Shown here: positions 50,109 through 58,681 of the stretch, one piece after another
Position numbering within the stretch: the first letter of the stretch is position 1
Layout of the letters: each line of letters opens with the position of its first letter
Source of the DNA: Clostridiaceae bacterium
GTDB lineage: Bacteria > Bacillota > Clostridia > Lachnospirales > Lachnospiraceae
Direction of reading: 5' to 3'
DNA length: 64,000 bases
NCBI GenBank assembly: GCA_910575585.1
Contig: CAJTGF010000006.1
Location: 78,210 to 142,209 of the forward strand
Made by a program: the position numbers and the translations under genes
Notes under the pieces: generated by a model
The model's input: the letters and a program-made list of their open reading frames with translations, nothing else
Told to the model about the DNA's origin: nothing
The model's database searches: none

Positions 50109-51947
50109 TTAGGAGATGCCCAGGCACAGCGCTGCGGTATTGATGGCGATGCATAGGGTCACTCCCAGAAGCGTAGGCAGTAAAATTGCCACAGCCGTCC
50201 ATTTCAGGCTGCCCGTTTCTTTCTTGATGGTCAGACATGTGGTGGAGCAGGGCCAGTGGAAGAGGCAGAAGACCAGCATGCACAGAGCGGTCTTCCAGGT
50301 CCAGCCATTGGCAGTCAGAAGGGTAAAGAGGGCTGCGGAGTCTGTCATCTCCACCAGCATCCCGCTTTGGAGGTAGGCCATAAGGATAATGGGGACTACA
50401 ATCTCATTGGCAGGGAAGCCAAGGAGAAAAGCCATAAGGATGACCCCGTCCAGTCCCATAAGCTTTCCCAGGGGATCAAAAAATCCGGTCAGATGAAGGA
50501 GAAGGCTTTGGCCGTTGACGGCAGTATTGGCCAAGATCCAGATGATCAGCCCGGCAGGGGCTGCCACGGCCGCCGCGCGGCCCAGCACAAACAGCGTGCG
50601 GTCAAGGATGGAGCGCACCAGCACTTTGCCGATCTGCGGACGGCGGTAGGGAGGCAGTTCCAGGGTAAAGGCGGATGGGACTCCTTTTAATAAGGTGTGG
50701 GATAACATCCAGGAACAGCCCAAAGTGGCGCATACTCCTGCAAGGATGACGGCAGTCAGAAGAAGGGCGGCTACAAAAGAGCCGGTAAAGGTTCCCTGGA
50801 TGCCCGCGAGAAAGAACAAGGTGATCAGGGTGATCAGGGTGGGAAAACGGCCATTGCAGGGAACCAGGGAGTTGGTCAGGATGGCAATGAGCCTTTCCCT
50901 GGGGGAGTCGATGATCCGGCAGCCGATAACGCCCGCCGCATTGCACCCAAATCCCATGGCCATGGTGAGACACTGTTTTCCGCAGGCACGGCACCGCTTA
51001 AAAGACCGGTCCATGTGAAAGGCGATCCGGGGCAGATATCCCAGATCCTCCAGCAGCGTAAACAGGGGGAAAAAGATAGCCATAGGCGGCAGCATGACGG
51101 ACACCACCCAGGCCAGGACTCGGTAGACGCCGTACACAAGGGCCTGGATAAACAGGTCTGGAAGCCCCAAAGCAGTCAAACAGGAAGCAAGGGTTCCCTC
51201 AAAGGAGAAAAGCAGATCCCATAGAAGACCTGAGGGGTAATTGGCCCCGGCCATAGTCAGCCAGAAGACGGTAAGGAGCAGCAGGACCATGATCAGGGTT
51301 CCGGTAAACCGCCCGGTGACGATCCGGTCAATGGTCTCCTCACGTTTCCGGTAATTGGTTCTGGTATAGTACACGGTCTCCGCCGCCAGATGTTTGGGCG
51401 AAAAATCCAGACAGTCGTAATTGCAGGATGTGCCTTCACACTGTAAGATGGTCTGTTTCAGGCAGGCCAGATCCTGGGAGCGTCTGGCGCAGCAGGAGAC
51501 CACGGGGATCTGGAGAACATCTTTAAGAAGATCAAAATCAATCTCAATGCCTTTTTTTCTTGCCTCGTCACAGAGGTTGACGCATAACACAAGAGGGATC
51601 CCATGGTCCTTGATGGTTTCCAGGGATAAGATCTGCTTTAACAGGTGAAGTCCCCTCTCCACGCAGGTGGCGTCGCACACTACTACCACGGCATCGGCTT
51701 CCCCGGAACAAAGGTATTGTCTGGCCACCTCCTCCTCTTTGGAGTGGGTGTTAAGGGAATACGTGCCTGGCAGGTCCACCAGGACACAGACTTTGCCGTC
51801 CAGGGAAAACTCCCCGCTGGCGGATTCCACGGTTACCCCCGGCCAGTTGGCAGTGTGCTGCTTTAAACCTGTGATTCCGTTGAAAATGGTGCTTTTTCCT
51901 ACGTTGGGATTGCCGGCCAAAGCAACGACCATGTGATAATTATCCAT
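50109..51947 (-). CDS. feoB: Ferrous iron transporter FeoB
   Basis: FeoB imports Fe2+ across the membrane under GTP control. The N-terminal G domain has G1 GNPNVGKST (12-20), G3 DLPGTYSL and G4 NLCD; the membrane part has two gate motifs, with LVPCNGRFPTLI in the first and a Cys-rich GCNAAGVIGCRI nearby. Its 612 residues are on the short side. GGAGGGA lies just before the chosen ATG at 51947; longer readings start without a ribosome site. A FeoA-type gene on the same strand lies ~1 kb upstream, separated by unrelated sequence. Confidence 0.95.
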   Translation of the reverse strand: MDNYHMVVALAGNPNVGKSTIFNGITGLKQHTANWPGVTVESASGEFSLDGKVCVLVDLPGTYSLNTHSKEEEVARQYLCSGEADAVVVVCDATCVERGLHLLKQILSLETIKDHGIPLVLCVNLCDEARKKGIEIDFDLLKDVLQIPVVSCCARRSQDLACLKQTILQCEGTSCNYDCLDFSPKHLAAETVYYTRTNYRKREETIDRIVTGRFTGTLIMVLLLLTVFWLTMAGANYPSGLLWDLLFSFEGTLASCLTALGLPDLFIQALVYGVYRVLAWVVSVMLPPMAIFFPLFTLLEDLGYLPRIAFHMDRSFKRCRACGKQCLTMAMGFGCNAAGVIGCRIIDSPRERLIAILTNSLVPCNGRFPTLITLITLFFLAGIQGTFTGSFVAALLLTAVILAGVCATLGCSWMLSHTLLKGVPSAFTLELPPYRRPQIGKVLVRSILDRTLFVLGRAAAVAAPAGLIIWILANTAVNGQSLLLHLTGFFDPLGKLMGLDGVILMAFLLGFPANEIVVPIILMAYLQSGMLVEMTDSAALFTLLTANGWTWKTALCMLVFCLFHWPCSTTCLTIKKETGSLKWTAVAILLPTLLGVTLCIAINTAALCLGIS

Positions 51948-52123
51948 GAATCCCTCCATATCTCGATCATAGATCAGCCTTACGATTACCATATGAATGA
52001 TGAAAATGATGGGTGCAGGTCTCACGCATATCCATTGACTTGGGATTTTCAATCTTTTATAATGTTGTTAATAAGATTTATGGATGGATGAGTTATGGAT
52101 CGGCATGGGAAGGAGGGGCAGAT

Positions 52124-52382
52124 ATGGGACGATATTTAGACAGCAGAACACCGTTGGAATCCTATAAGGAAATCAGTGATGGAGCGGTTCAGCCATTGTT
52201 TTGGCTTTGTGGAGGAGGAGGTTGACCGCCTCTTTCGTATTTATCTTGCGACCACAAAAATGCCGAAGATCACACGCAAGGAACTGGAGGTATGGTATGA
52301 CGGGTACCATACGGCGGCTATGGCGGAGATTTTGGAGTTTGCGCACAATACGGAATCGCCTGACGCAGTACGAGAAAAATAA
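52124..52382 (+). pseudogene. Remnant of an AAA-ATPase/PD-(D/E)XK gene
   Basis: It begins MGRYLDSRTPLESYKEISDG, the family N-terminus with GGGGCAG upstream, but then shifts frame near 52185 into FGFVEEEVDRLFRIYLATTK, KITRKELEVWYDGYHTAA, which belongs to the centre of the family, and on into AEILEFAHNTESPD, which belongs further on. At least two deletions and one frameshift have occurred. The P-loop and nuclease parts are gone. The flanks (51948-52123 and 52383-52403) hold nothing else I can name. Confidence 0.65.
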
Positions 52383-52403
52383 GTGAAGAAAAGTGTATAA
52401 GTA

Positions 52404-52432
52404 TTTCTTTTTTCTGTCAAACGTGATATAAT
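52404..52432 (+). promoter_or_regulatory. Promoter of the 94-aa membrane protein gene
   Basis: TGATATAAT (52424-52432) is an extended, consensus -10 with TTTCTT (52404-52409) 17 bp upstream. It gives an ~75-nt leader. Confidence 0.6.
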
Positions 52433-52514
52433 AAAAAAGTGTGCGGATGCATACACAGCTATAACTATATCAGCCGTGGGATAGAGCGGCAGGAGGAAGG
52501 AGCAATCTGGAGTT

Positions 52515-52799
52515 ATGTGGAAGATTTTGAAAAGAACGCTGATGATGTTTGTGATGTGCCTATGTATGTATTCTGTGGCAGCTCCCGTCATGACTGCTCA
52601 CGCTGAAAGCATACAGCAGGAAGAGCAGATTGTGGCAGATGCGGTGACAGCAGACGGCGCGGATTCGGAGGAGAGCGCGTTTTTGCTGATCCTTATGGGA
52701 GGAGCCCTTCTCATCATTCTGTTTGCGGTGATATCAGCCATGGCTACGGTGTCCGGCGCTATCAGCATTGCGGTAAATATGGATGTGGACGGAGAATAA
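52515..52799 (+). CDS. Small exported membrane protein, 94 aa
   Basis: I do not recognise this protein. Residues 1-30 look like a signal peptide (basic WKILKRT, hydrophobic MMFVMCLCMYSVAAP, cleavage after AHA). An acidic external stretch of ~25 residues follows (ESIQQEEQIVADAV), then a single membrane helix (about 55-85, SAFLLILMGGALLIILFAVI). The mature product would be a small type I membrane protein of ~65 residues. It has its own promoter and a strong terminator at 52863, so it is a stand-alone unit. GGAG lies close to the ATG. Confidence 0.65.
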   Translation: MWKILKRTLMMFVMCLCMYSVAAPVMTAHAESIQQEEQIVADAVTADGADSEESAFLLILMGGALLIILFAVISAMATVSGAISIAVNMDVDGE

Positions 52800-52862
52800 A
52801 AAGACAGCATACCCCGGGAGGATGAAAGAGATCCCACCGATGCGGGTGCAGATAAAGAGAGT

Positions 52863-52897
52863 AAAAAAGGCGGCCGTATGGTGTGGCTGCCTTTTTT
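52863..52897 (+). terminator. Terminator of the 94-aa protein gene
   Basis: AAAAAAGGCGGCC (52863-52875) pairs with GGCTGCCTTTTTT (52885-52897), with one G-U pair. The T6 tail makes it strong on the plus strand. Confidence 0.75.
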
Positions 52898-52922
52898 ATG
52901 CGGATTTTGTGTGTGACGGATC

Positions 52923-53189
52923 CTATTTTTCGCTGTCTAAAGAGGCAGAACAGGAAGACGGCCCGGTCTGCACGAATATCTCATTGATATTTTCCTCCCG
53001 CAGCCCGATGACGGCATTTCTCACCAAATAGGCTCTCATGCCGCCTTTGCGCCCCTTTAACACGCAGGAGATTTCCTCGTCAGGGATAAACCCAAGGTCG
53101 GCCAGACGGTCCGCCATGGCCTTTTGGCTGGCGATCCAGACAACCTTGGCGGTCTCTCCCAGATCTATTTGACTTAATGGAAGCACCAT
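52923..53189 (-). CDS. feoA: FeoA-domain protein
   Basis: A small SH3-like protein that supports FeoB in Fe2+ uptake. The ~88 residues show LPLSQIDLGETAKVVWIA, ADRLADLGFIPDEEISCVL and AVIGLREENINEIFV, the FeoA pattern. A GTG at 53201 would add four residues; neither start has a clear ribosome site. It points toward feoB but is separated by the 94-aa gene on the other strand and by an AAA-ATPase remnant, so direct co-transcription is unlikely. The last ~10 residues are Ser/Cys-rich and atypical. Confidence 0.8.
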   Translation of the reverse strand: MVLPLSQIDLGETAKVVWIASQKAMADRLADLGFIPDEEISCVLKGRKGGMRAYLVRNAVIGLREENINEIFVQTGPSSCSASLDSEK

Positions 53190-53257
53190 ATAGAGATTCA
53201 CCAGAAAAGAAAGTACTTATAACTACCATATGCAGGAAAGGATCAGAAGGTGACGCC

Positions 53258-53959
53258 ATGCGCTACGCCCATATAGAAAAGGGGATTTTCAAAGAACGGC
53301 CCAACCGCTTTGTGGCCAAGGTGGAGATCCATGGAAAAGAACATACGGTACACGTAAAAAATACAGGCAGATGCAGGGAACTGCTGATACCGGGCGCCGC
53401 GGTTTTGATGGAATACCATCCGGACGCAAAGCTTCAGGGGAGGAAGACAGAGTATTCTCTGGTAGGCGTCTACAAAGGAAAGCTGCTGATCAATATGGAT
53501 TCCCAGGCTCCCAACGCGGCTGCAAAAGAATGGCTGGAGACCGGCGGTTTTTGGAGAGCTGAGGGGGAAAAGCCGGAGCACATCCGCCGGGAAGTGACTT
53601 ATGGACAGTCCCGGTTTGATTTGGCATTTACGTTAAAGGGAAGACCAGCCTTCATGGAGGTAAAAGGGGTCACACTGGAACAAGACGGCGTGGCGCTGTT
53701 CCCTGACGCGCCTACGGAGCGGGGGGTGAAGCATCTGGAAGAACTGATCAGAGCGGTGGAGGATGGATTTTTGGCTTACGCGCTGTTTGTGATCCAGATG
53801 AAAGGGGTCCGTCAATTCCGGCCCAACGAAGAAATGCACAGAGCGTTTGGGGAGGCGTTAAGAAAGGCAAGGGACTGCGGCGTGAAAGTGCTGGCCTTTG
53901 ACTGCGATGTAAAGGAGAACGGGTTTTCCCTAGATAAGGCAGTGGAATGTGACTTTTAA
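53258..53959 (+). CDS. sfsA: SfsA-family nuclease-like protein
   Basis: A 233-residue member of the SfsA family, first named for sugar-fermentation stimulation and now seen as an OB-fold plus PD-(D/E)XK-like nuclease. Seen: RPNRFVAKVEIHGKEHTVHV, NTGRCRELLIPGA, EYSLVGVYKGKLLINMDSQAPN, FMEVKGVTLEQDGVALFPDAPTERG (the ExK strand and conserved PDA-T-RG) and FVIQMKGV. I start at 53258 as AAGGTGA lies 4 bp upstream. Its DNA or RNA target is unclear. Confidence 0.93.
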   Translation: MRYAHIEKGIFKERPNRFVAKVEIHGKEHTVHVKNTGRCRELLIPGAAVLMEYHPDAKLQGRKTEYSLVGVYKGKLLINMDSQAPNAAAKEWLETGGFWRAEGEKPEHIRREVTYGQSRFDLAFTLKGRPAFMEVKGVTLEQDGVALFPDAPTERGVKHLEELIRAVEDGFLAYALFVIQMKGVRQFRPNEEMHRAFGEALRKARDCGVKVLAFDCDVKENGFSLDKAVECDF

Positions 53960-53993
53960 GAACCGTCCAGGGTTGGAGCTTCACAAGAAGACT

Positions 53994-54046
53994 AAAAATC
54001 CCCGGAGCAGAAATTGATCTATCCAATTTCTGCTCTGGGGATTTTT
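53994..54046. terminator. Long bidirectional terminator
   Basis: A stem of about 23 bp runs from AAAAATCCCCGGAGCAG... (53994-54016) to ...CTCTGGGGATTTTT (54024-54046), with a 7-nt loop. A-run and T-run at the ends serve both the sfsA and the minus-strand operon. Confidence 0.8.
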
Positions 54047-54054
54047 CATTTGCT

Positions 54055-54777
54055 TTAATCTTTCACCTTAAGGAGCTTATCAACGATCATGATCAGGATC
54101 GTGCCAAGGACAAGCGTGGTTCCCAGGGCGATGCCTATGCGTATCAGCGTAACCATCATGCTGTGGGACTGGTTCCACTGATCGTTGACGCAGTAAAATA
54201 CGCCGTCTGTGTTCACGTTATATTCGTCGCACAGATCCTGGATATTGGCCAGAACCTGGCGGTGTACGCCGTCCTTTTTGCCTACGGGAAGGGTGATTTC
54301 TTTTCCGGCTTTCAGTTTTCTCGCGTCGTCTTTGGAGATCTGTGCCAGTATGTAGGACTGATCCGGCAGCTGAAGGATAAAATACTCTCCATATTCGCCC
54401 ATAATGTCAAAGGCCGTGCGGGTGACATCCGCTTTTTTTCTGGCTCCGCCCCGCCTGCCCACATTGGAGTAGGCTCCGACCCAGGAGTAACGGGCTCCGA
54501 TGCCGGTGGGGATAACGGACAGAGGCTCTATGGTGATACAGGAGGTAGCCCAGGTATCTTCCCACTCCTGAAGGCTGGTGACTCTGGGGATATCATCGCC
54601 TGCAGGCAGTCCGATAAAATCCTCCTGAAGCCCGTCTTCGGTCATGGCCAGGGTCACCGGCTCCTCCTTGCCCCGCAGCATGGATTCCACGCTTATGGTA
54701 TTCATTAAAAGAAAACCTACGATCAGTGCGATAATAACCGCAGCCCCCTCCAACGCTTTCACAACTAACTTTTTCAT
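54055..54777 (-). CDS. Uncharacterised membrane protein, third gene of a membrane operon
   Basis: Not recognised with confidence; I recall a similar DUF6709-type family but cannot verify it. 240 residues: one N-terminal helix (about 8-28), an extracytoplasmic domain of ~180 residues, and a second helix (about 212-233) near the C-terminus. The outer domain has WATSCITIEPLSV, ARYSWVGAYSNVGRRGGARKKADVTRTAF and FILQLPDQSYILAQISKDDARKL, two Cys apart, and no catalytic motif. It is the last gene of a three-gene unit from a promoter at 55943. Confidence 0.65.
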   Translation of the reverse strand: MKKLVVKALEGAAVIIALIVGFLLMNTISVESMLRGKEEPVTLAMTEDGLQEDFIGLPAGDDIPRVTSLQEWEDTWATSCITIEPLSVIPTGIGARYSWVGAYSNVGRRGGARKKADVTRTAFDIMGEYGEYFILQLPDQSYILAQISKDDARKLKAGKEITLPVGKKDGVHRQVLANIQDLCDEYNVNTDGVFYCVNDQWNQSHSMMVTLIRIGIALGTTLVLGTILIMIVDKLLKVKD

Positions 54778-54834
54778 GATAAATGCATGCTCCTTTTTAT
54801 TTTAAATCAATTTAATCGAAAACTTCCGGCAGGT

Positions 54835-55290
54835 TCACACATGGATTCCGGTTACCGCCATGGTCTCCCACCGGTCGATCAGCTTCTGAAACGGTTCGTA
54901 AGGCAGGGTATAAGTTCCCTTTACATCCTCCACGCCCCGGACTAAAAGAAAATCGGTAACCGTTACCTGCTCCTTGCCGCAGCGGCTGCAGCGGTACAGC
55001 TCAACCCAGCAGGCCCGTTTTCCTGTGGGGATGTGATCGGTTCCCATAATAGGCCTTAAATGGGAGGGCAGATACTGTTCGGCGTCTTCATAAGTTCCGC
55101 CGAAGGAAATGGGAAGCAGAAACAGGTATTTTTTAGGAGAGTCCTTAGAAGTCGTATGTTTGCAGTATATACAAGTGGTCTTTCCCTTAGAATGGAGAAC
55201 CATTTCCCGGATAAACAAAATTCCCCATATCAATGCCACCGCCAAAATGACGGAAAAAATGATTTCCGGCAAATAGTAGGTAAAATCCAT
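54835..55290 (-). CDS. Uncharacterised membrane-anchored zinc-ribbon-like protein
   Basis: Not recognised. 151 residues with one N-terminal membrane helix (about 8-28), then a soluble part with two CxxC knuckles, CIYC near 40 and CSRC near 106, likely binding one zinc. The core has LPISFGGTYEDAEQYLPSHL, ACWVELYRCSRCGKEQVTV, DFLLVRGVEDVKGTY. The start codon lies 2 bp after the stop of the upstream gene, so the two are coupled. Seen with its neighbours only as a membrane unit of unknown role. Confidence 0.7.
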   Translation of the reverse strand: MDFTYYLPEIIFSVILAVALIWGILFIREMVLHSKGKTTCIYCKHTTSKDSPKKYLFLLPISFGGTYEDAEQYLPSHLRPIMGTDHIPTGKRACWVELYRCSRCGKEQVTVTDFLLVRGVEDVKGTYTLPYEPFQKLIDRWETMAVTGIHV

Positions 55291-55292
55291 TC

Positions 55293-55880
55293 TTATCTCC
55301 CTCCCGCCTGACTTTTAGCAGCCTGTAAAAGTTCCACAAAGGCATCGGCTTTGGATACGGCCTCAGCGCCGATGCCGGTTTTCGTGCTGACCACCTTGTT
55401 GGTAAGAAGCGTGGGCATGGAAACCTTCTTGCCGTCTATGTAGAACACAAAGCGGATCCCGGTCCATGCGGAGGCGATGGTCTTCATCTTGCTTATGCGG
55501 GATGCGCTGAAAATCTGGATCTTAAGAGGATTGTAGGCGGAAATAAATCCGATATAGCCATTTTCCACATCAATGTACAAGTTGCCGCCGCGTCCTCTAA
55601 AAGAGCTGTTGAACTGGTATGGCAGGTCATCAATGCCTTTGGCTGTGCGCTTCACAAAAAATGAGGTCAGGTTTCCGTATCCGATCAGCATAATAAGTAT
55701 GATCCACACGATGACCATGAATACCACTGTCAGGCTTAGAAACACGTCAACCCGAAACGGCGGATGTCCGATACAGGCGGCAAGTGAAAAGATCAAGGGA
55801 AGACCAATTCCAATTCCAAGCAGCAGCAGGAAAAAGAAGCTTCCAAAACGTTCGAATTTTGTGGTTTCATTTACTTTCAT
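55293..55880 (-). CDS. Uncharacterised two-helix membrane protein, first gene of the operon
   Basis: Not recognised. 195 residues with two N-terminal helices (about 13-36 and 46-70) and a cytoplasmic C-terminal domain of ~120 residues (NLYIDVENGYIGFISAYNPL, FSASRISKMKTIASAWTGIRFVFYIDG, in parts) that looks like a beta-rich PH- or bPH-type domain. I start at 55880 (MKVNETTKF) as AAGGAG lies 11 bp upstream; a longer frame to 55937 would run over the promoter. It heads the operon ending at 54055. Confidence 0.65.
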   Translation of the reverse strand: MKVNETTKFERFGSFFFLLLLGIGIGLPLIFSLAACIGHPPFRVDVFLSLTVVFMVIVWIILIMLIGYGNLTSFFVKRTAKGIDDLPYQFNSSFRGRGGNLYIDVENGYIGFISAYNPLKIQIFSASRISKMKTIASAWTGIRFVFYIDGKKVSMPTLLTNKVVSTKTGIGAEAVSKADAFVELLQAAKSQAGGR

Positions 55881-55942
55881 ACTCTGAATTACTCCTTCCT
55901 TCGTTTCGAAAAATAATGCGGTACCAGTATGGCACAAGGCTG

Positions 55943-55971
55943 ATTATAACATTTTCCATTTGTGGTATCAA
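55943..55971 (-). promoter_or_regulatory. Promoter of the three-gene membrane operon
   Basis: On the minus strand TTGATA (55966-55971) and a perfect TATAAT (55943-55948) are spaced by 17 bp, ~63 bp before the first start codon. Confidence 0.65.
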
Positions 55972-56045
55972 TATGAAATCGAAAATTCATCACGGATCAG
56001 CGGAATTTTTAGAACGGTTATCCTCCAGGCAGAACACACCGCGGA

Positions 56046-58625
56046 TTAGCCTGGGAATATTGACACCATGCAGGGCAGCCCTGTGATCTCCCGAACCTCC
56101 TGGACCAGGCGTTCTTGAAGCTTTCGGGAAGGCAAAAAAGTTGTCTGGATCTGGATTGTTCTCTCCTGGGGCAGGTAGGAAGGATTTTTCAGAAGAGGAA
56201 TCTCATATTTGCCGCACAGCGTCCGGATGATCTCAAATATCTCTTTCTGATTTACGGAATCAGCAATGCGGATGCGCCATTGTGTCTGGGAAGCCAGCTG
56301 TGCCAGCAGTTCGCTGTAACGCCTTCCCACTTCCGGGGAAAGGAAAGACAGCTCCAGATAGCTTCCCTGGGCGTCAGATTTGACGCTTTTTTTGTATACC
56401 CGGTGCGTTTCCATTTCGAACGTCCGGTCTACGCAGTATTGGACCATGTTCTGCTCCATGGGTTCAGTCCCTGACGGCACGGGGAGAAACATCGCAGGTT
56501 GCTGGTCTTTGGAGGCTAAGGGAATGGCCCCTGCTTCGTTTATCTGCAGCTGCCAGCCGGTAGTCTCCCGAAAACGGGTACACCTTTCCGAATCGCCGTC
56601 CTCTTTTTGAGTAAGCTGGATCGCGTAAACTTTCTGTTCCACAAAATAAGAAGTTTTTCCAACGCGCTGCAAAAACAGCTGGGCCAGAAGACGGGACGCG
56701 GCAGCATGGTTCATGGATGGGGCCACAGCGATCTCCCATTGAGTTTCTTCGCAAAACGCGGCGGCGCAACCCTCAAAAGAAGCCATGTCCACGGAATCCG
56801 GAAAATCGAAATTCAGGAGTACCTTGCGTCTTTCCCTGTGAAAACTGATCTTCTTGTACGGGAAATCGGAAAACAGCCGCTGTATTGACGTTTCCAGCTG
56901 CTGAGGCGTGATCTCTTTGGGAGCCAGCAGTTTTTCGACCTCATCTTCGTTGTTGGCATGAAAGAGAAAGAGCCGTCTGGGATTGGGAGAAAAATAGGCG
57001 CTTTTAAGAAGCCGGCCTGCAAGGGTTTCCAGCTGTTCTGCCTGTGCCGGGGAAAGGCAGGTGTCCGAGGCCTGTTTCCCTGACCAGATAAAGAAAAGCT
57101 GTTCACTGGTCAGCTCTTTTTCAGGGTAATGTTTCCTGACATAATTCCACAGAAGCTTCTCGCTGCCATCGTCCAGGACATCCGGGCTTTTCAGGGACCA
57201 GGGAAGAGTCTGAGGAAGCTGTTTGCGTTTTGTGCGGTAGTTCAGTTCATAGACAGAACCGCACTCCGGCAGATAGATCCTGCGGCGGTAATTCCCGATC
57301 AGTTCACTGCCAAATCCTTCAATAACCTGTTTGTCGCCGTGGACCAGAAATACGTCCCTGGGAGAGAGACGGTCGAGAAGCCCGCAGATCTCGTCTTTAT
57401 CCCCGTGGGCAGAAAGGCCTGCCCGATAGATCCTGCAGCGGACAGGGACGGAAGTTCCGTCCAGAACCAGGGTGGGAGACTGCGGCAAAGAGTCAGGATT
57501 TTCATGGCCGGATCCGATCCGGCTGCGTTCTTCCAGCAGTTCTGTCAGCTTTCTTCCCGGTGATTCTTCATCCTGGTATCCGGTTATGATGATACATCCA
57601 TGTTCCATGGAAGCGATCCTTTTCGCGTATTGAACACTGGGGCCGCCGTTTAACATGCCGGAGCTAGACACGAAGACGGCAGGTCCTTCTTTGGCCAGCA
57701 GCTCATCCCGGTTCTGGTTAGGCGAAACAGGCGTGATTTCCTTTGTGTAAAAGGGATCATTGCCTTTTAGGATGACCCTGGCCAGGGAATTTCTAAGATA
57801 GGTAGGGTTTCGCTCATACATACGGTTAATATCCCGCACCATTCCGTCTACATATACAGGAACCGGAGGGATCTGGCCGTTTTGGATGGCGGCTTTTAAC
57901 AGGAGTATCACCTCCTGGGAGCGGCCTAAGGCAAAGGCGGGGATCAGCACCTTGTCCCCCCGGCGGACACACTCTCCCACCAGAGATATGAGATTTCCCT
58001 CCTCCACCTGGCGGTTGGCGTGGAGCCTGTCGCCGTAGGTGGTCTCTATAATCGCCGCGTCTGGCCGTAACTTGGGGATATGTATCCCTTCAATGGTTTT
58101 CTGGGGAAAAGAACAGAAGTCCCCGGAATAGAACAGGGTTCCCTCCTCGGTCTCCAGGTAAATGCATGCGGCTCCGGCGATATGGCCTGCCGGATACAGG
58201 GTCACAAACATCTGGTCAAATATAGGAAAGCGGACCCGGAAGTTCAAAGGACAGATACGGCCCAGCATGGCGGTAACGTCCTGCTGGGCGTAGTGGGGAA
58301 TCTCCCCCTCTCTCCGATCCATGAGCTTCAGACTGTCAGATAAAAGAACTCTCACAAGATCTGCGGTCATGGCGGTCATATAGATCCGGGCCTGAGGATA
58401 TGCTTTGCTGATGATAGGAAGCGTACCGGTGTGATCCATGTGGGCATGGCTGACCAGGATAGCATCTAAGCCTCCCATCTGCTGGATCATGCGGAAATCA
58501 GGAATGGGATCTTTTGCTCCGCCCTGGCGGATACCGGAGTCAAAAAGGATCCCTTTGCCCGCTGCTCTTAGGTAGATACAGCTGCCGCCGATCTCCATGG
58601 CGCCGCCGGAAAATGATAATTGCAT
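56046..58625 (-). CDS. Beta-CASP metallo-beta-lactamase RNase-like protein with long C-terminal extension
   Basis: An 859-residue protein. Residues 1 to ~430 are a metallo-beta-lactamase/beta-CASP domain as in CPSF-73 and bacterial RNA nucleases: HxHxDH at 60-65 (SHAHMDHTG), PAGHIAGA, SGDFCSF, IETTYGDR, FALGRSQE, GLSAHGDKDE and FLVHGDKQ. It should cut RNA with two zinc ions. The C-terminal ~430 residues match no domain I know; they hold repeated segments like TQWEIAVAPSMNHAAASRLL and TQWRIRIADSVNQKEIFEII, hinting at a duplicated nucleic-acid-binding module. AGGAG precedes the ATG. The promoter at 58667 carries a 15-bp palindrome. Confidence 0.85.
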   Translation of the reverse strand: MQLSFSGGAMEIGGSCIYLRAAGKGILFDSGIRQGGAKDPIPDFRMIQQMGGLDAILVSHAHMDHTGTLPIISKAYPQARIYMTAMTADLVRVLLSDSLKLMDRREGEIPHYAQQDVTAMLGRICPLNFRVRFPIFDQMFVTLYPAGHIAGAACIYLETEEGTLFYSGDFCSFPQKTIEGIHIPKLRPDAAIIETTYGDRLHANRQVEEGNLISLVGECVRRGDKVLIPAFALGRSQEVILLLKAAIQNGQIPPVPVYVDGMVRDINRMYERNPTYLRNSLARVILKGNDPFYTKEITPVSPNQNRDELLAKEGPAVFVSSSGMLNGGPSVQYAKRIASMEHGCIIITGYQDEESPGRKLTELLEERSRIGSGHENPDSLPQSPTLVLDGTSVPVRCRIYRAGLSAHGDKDEICGLLDRLSPRDVFLVHGDKQVIEGFGSELIGNYRRRIYLPECGSVYELNYRTKRKQLPQTLPWSLKSPDVLDDGSEKLLWNYVRKHYPEKELTSEQLFFIWSGKQASDTCLSPAQAEQLETLAGRLLKSAYFSPNPRRLFLFHANNEDEVEKLLAPKEITPQQLETSIQRLFSDFPYKKISFHRERRKVLLNFDFPDSVDMASFEGCAAAFCEETQWEIAVAPSMNHAAASRLLAQLFLQRVGKTSYFVEQKVYAIQLTQKEDGDSERCTRFRETTGWQLQINEAGAIPLASKDQQPAMFLPVPSGTEPMEQNMVQYCVDRTFEMETHRVYKKSVKSDAQGSYLELSFLSPEVGRRYSELLAQLASQTQWRIRIADSVNQKEIFEIIRTLCGKYEIPLLKNPSYLPQERTIQIQTTFLPSRKLQERLVQEVREITGLPCMVSIFPG

Positions 58626-58666
58626 AATAATCAGTCTCCTTTTTCAATATTCTTTAGGCTGTCTTT

Positions 58667-58681
58667 ATTGTAGTCTACAAT
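58667..58681. promoter_or_regulatory. 15-bp palindrome over the beta-CASP gene's -10
   Basis: ATTGTAGTCTACAAT is a perfect dyad around one central T. It covers the -10 of the minus-strand promoter, so it may be a repressor site. Confidence 0.5.

Noticed and set aside
51991..52014. Fur-like box upstream of feoB (GAATGATGAAAATGATGG)
   Set aside because: It shares A/T and GAT spacing with Fur sites but lacks the inverted symmetry; too weak to call.
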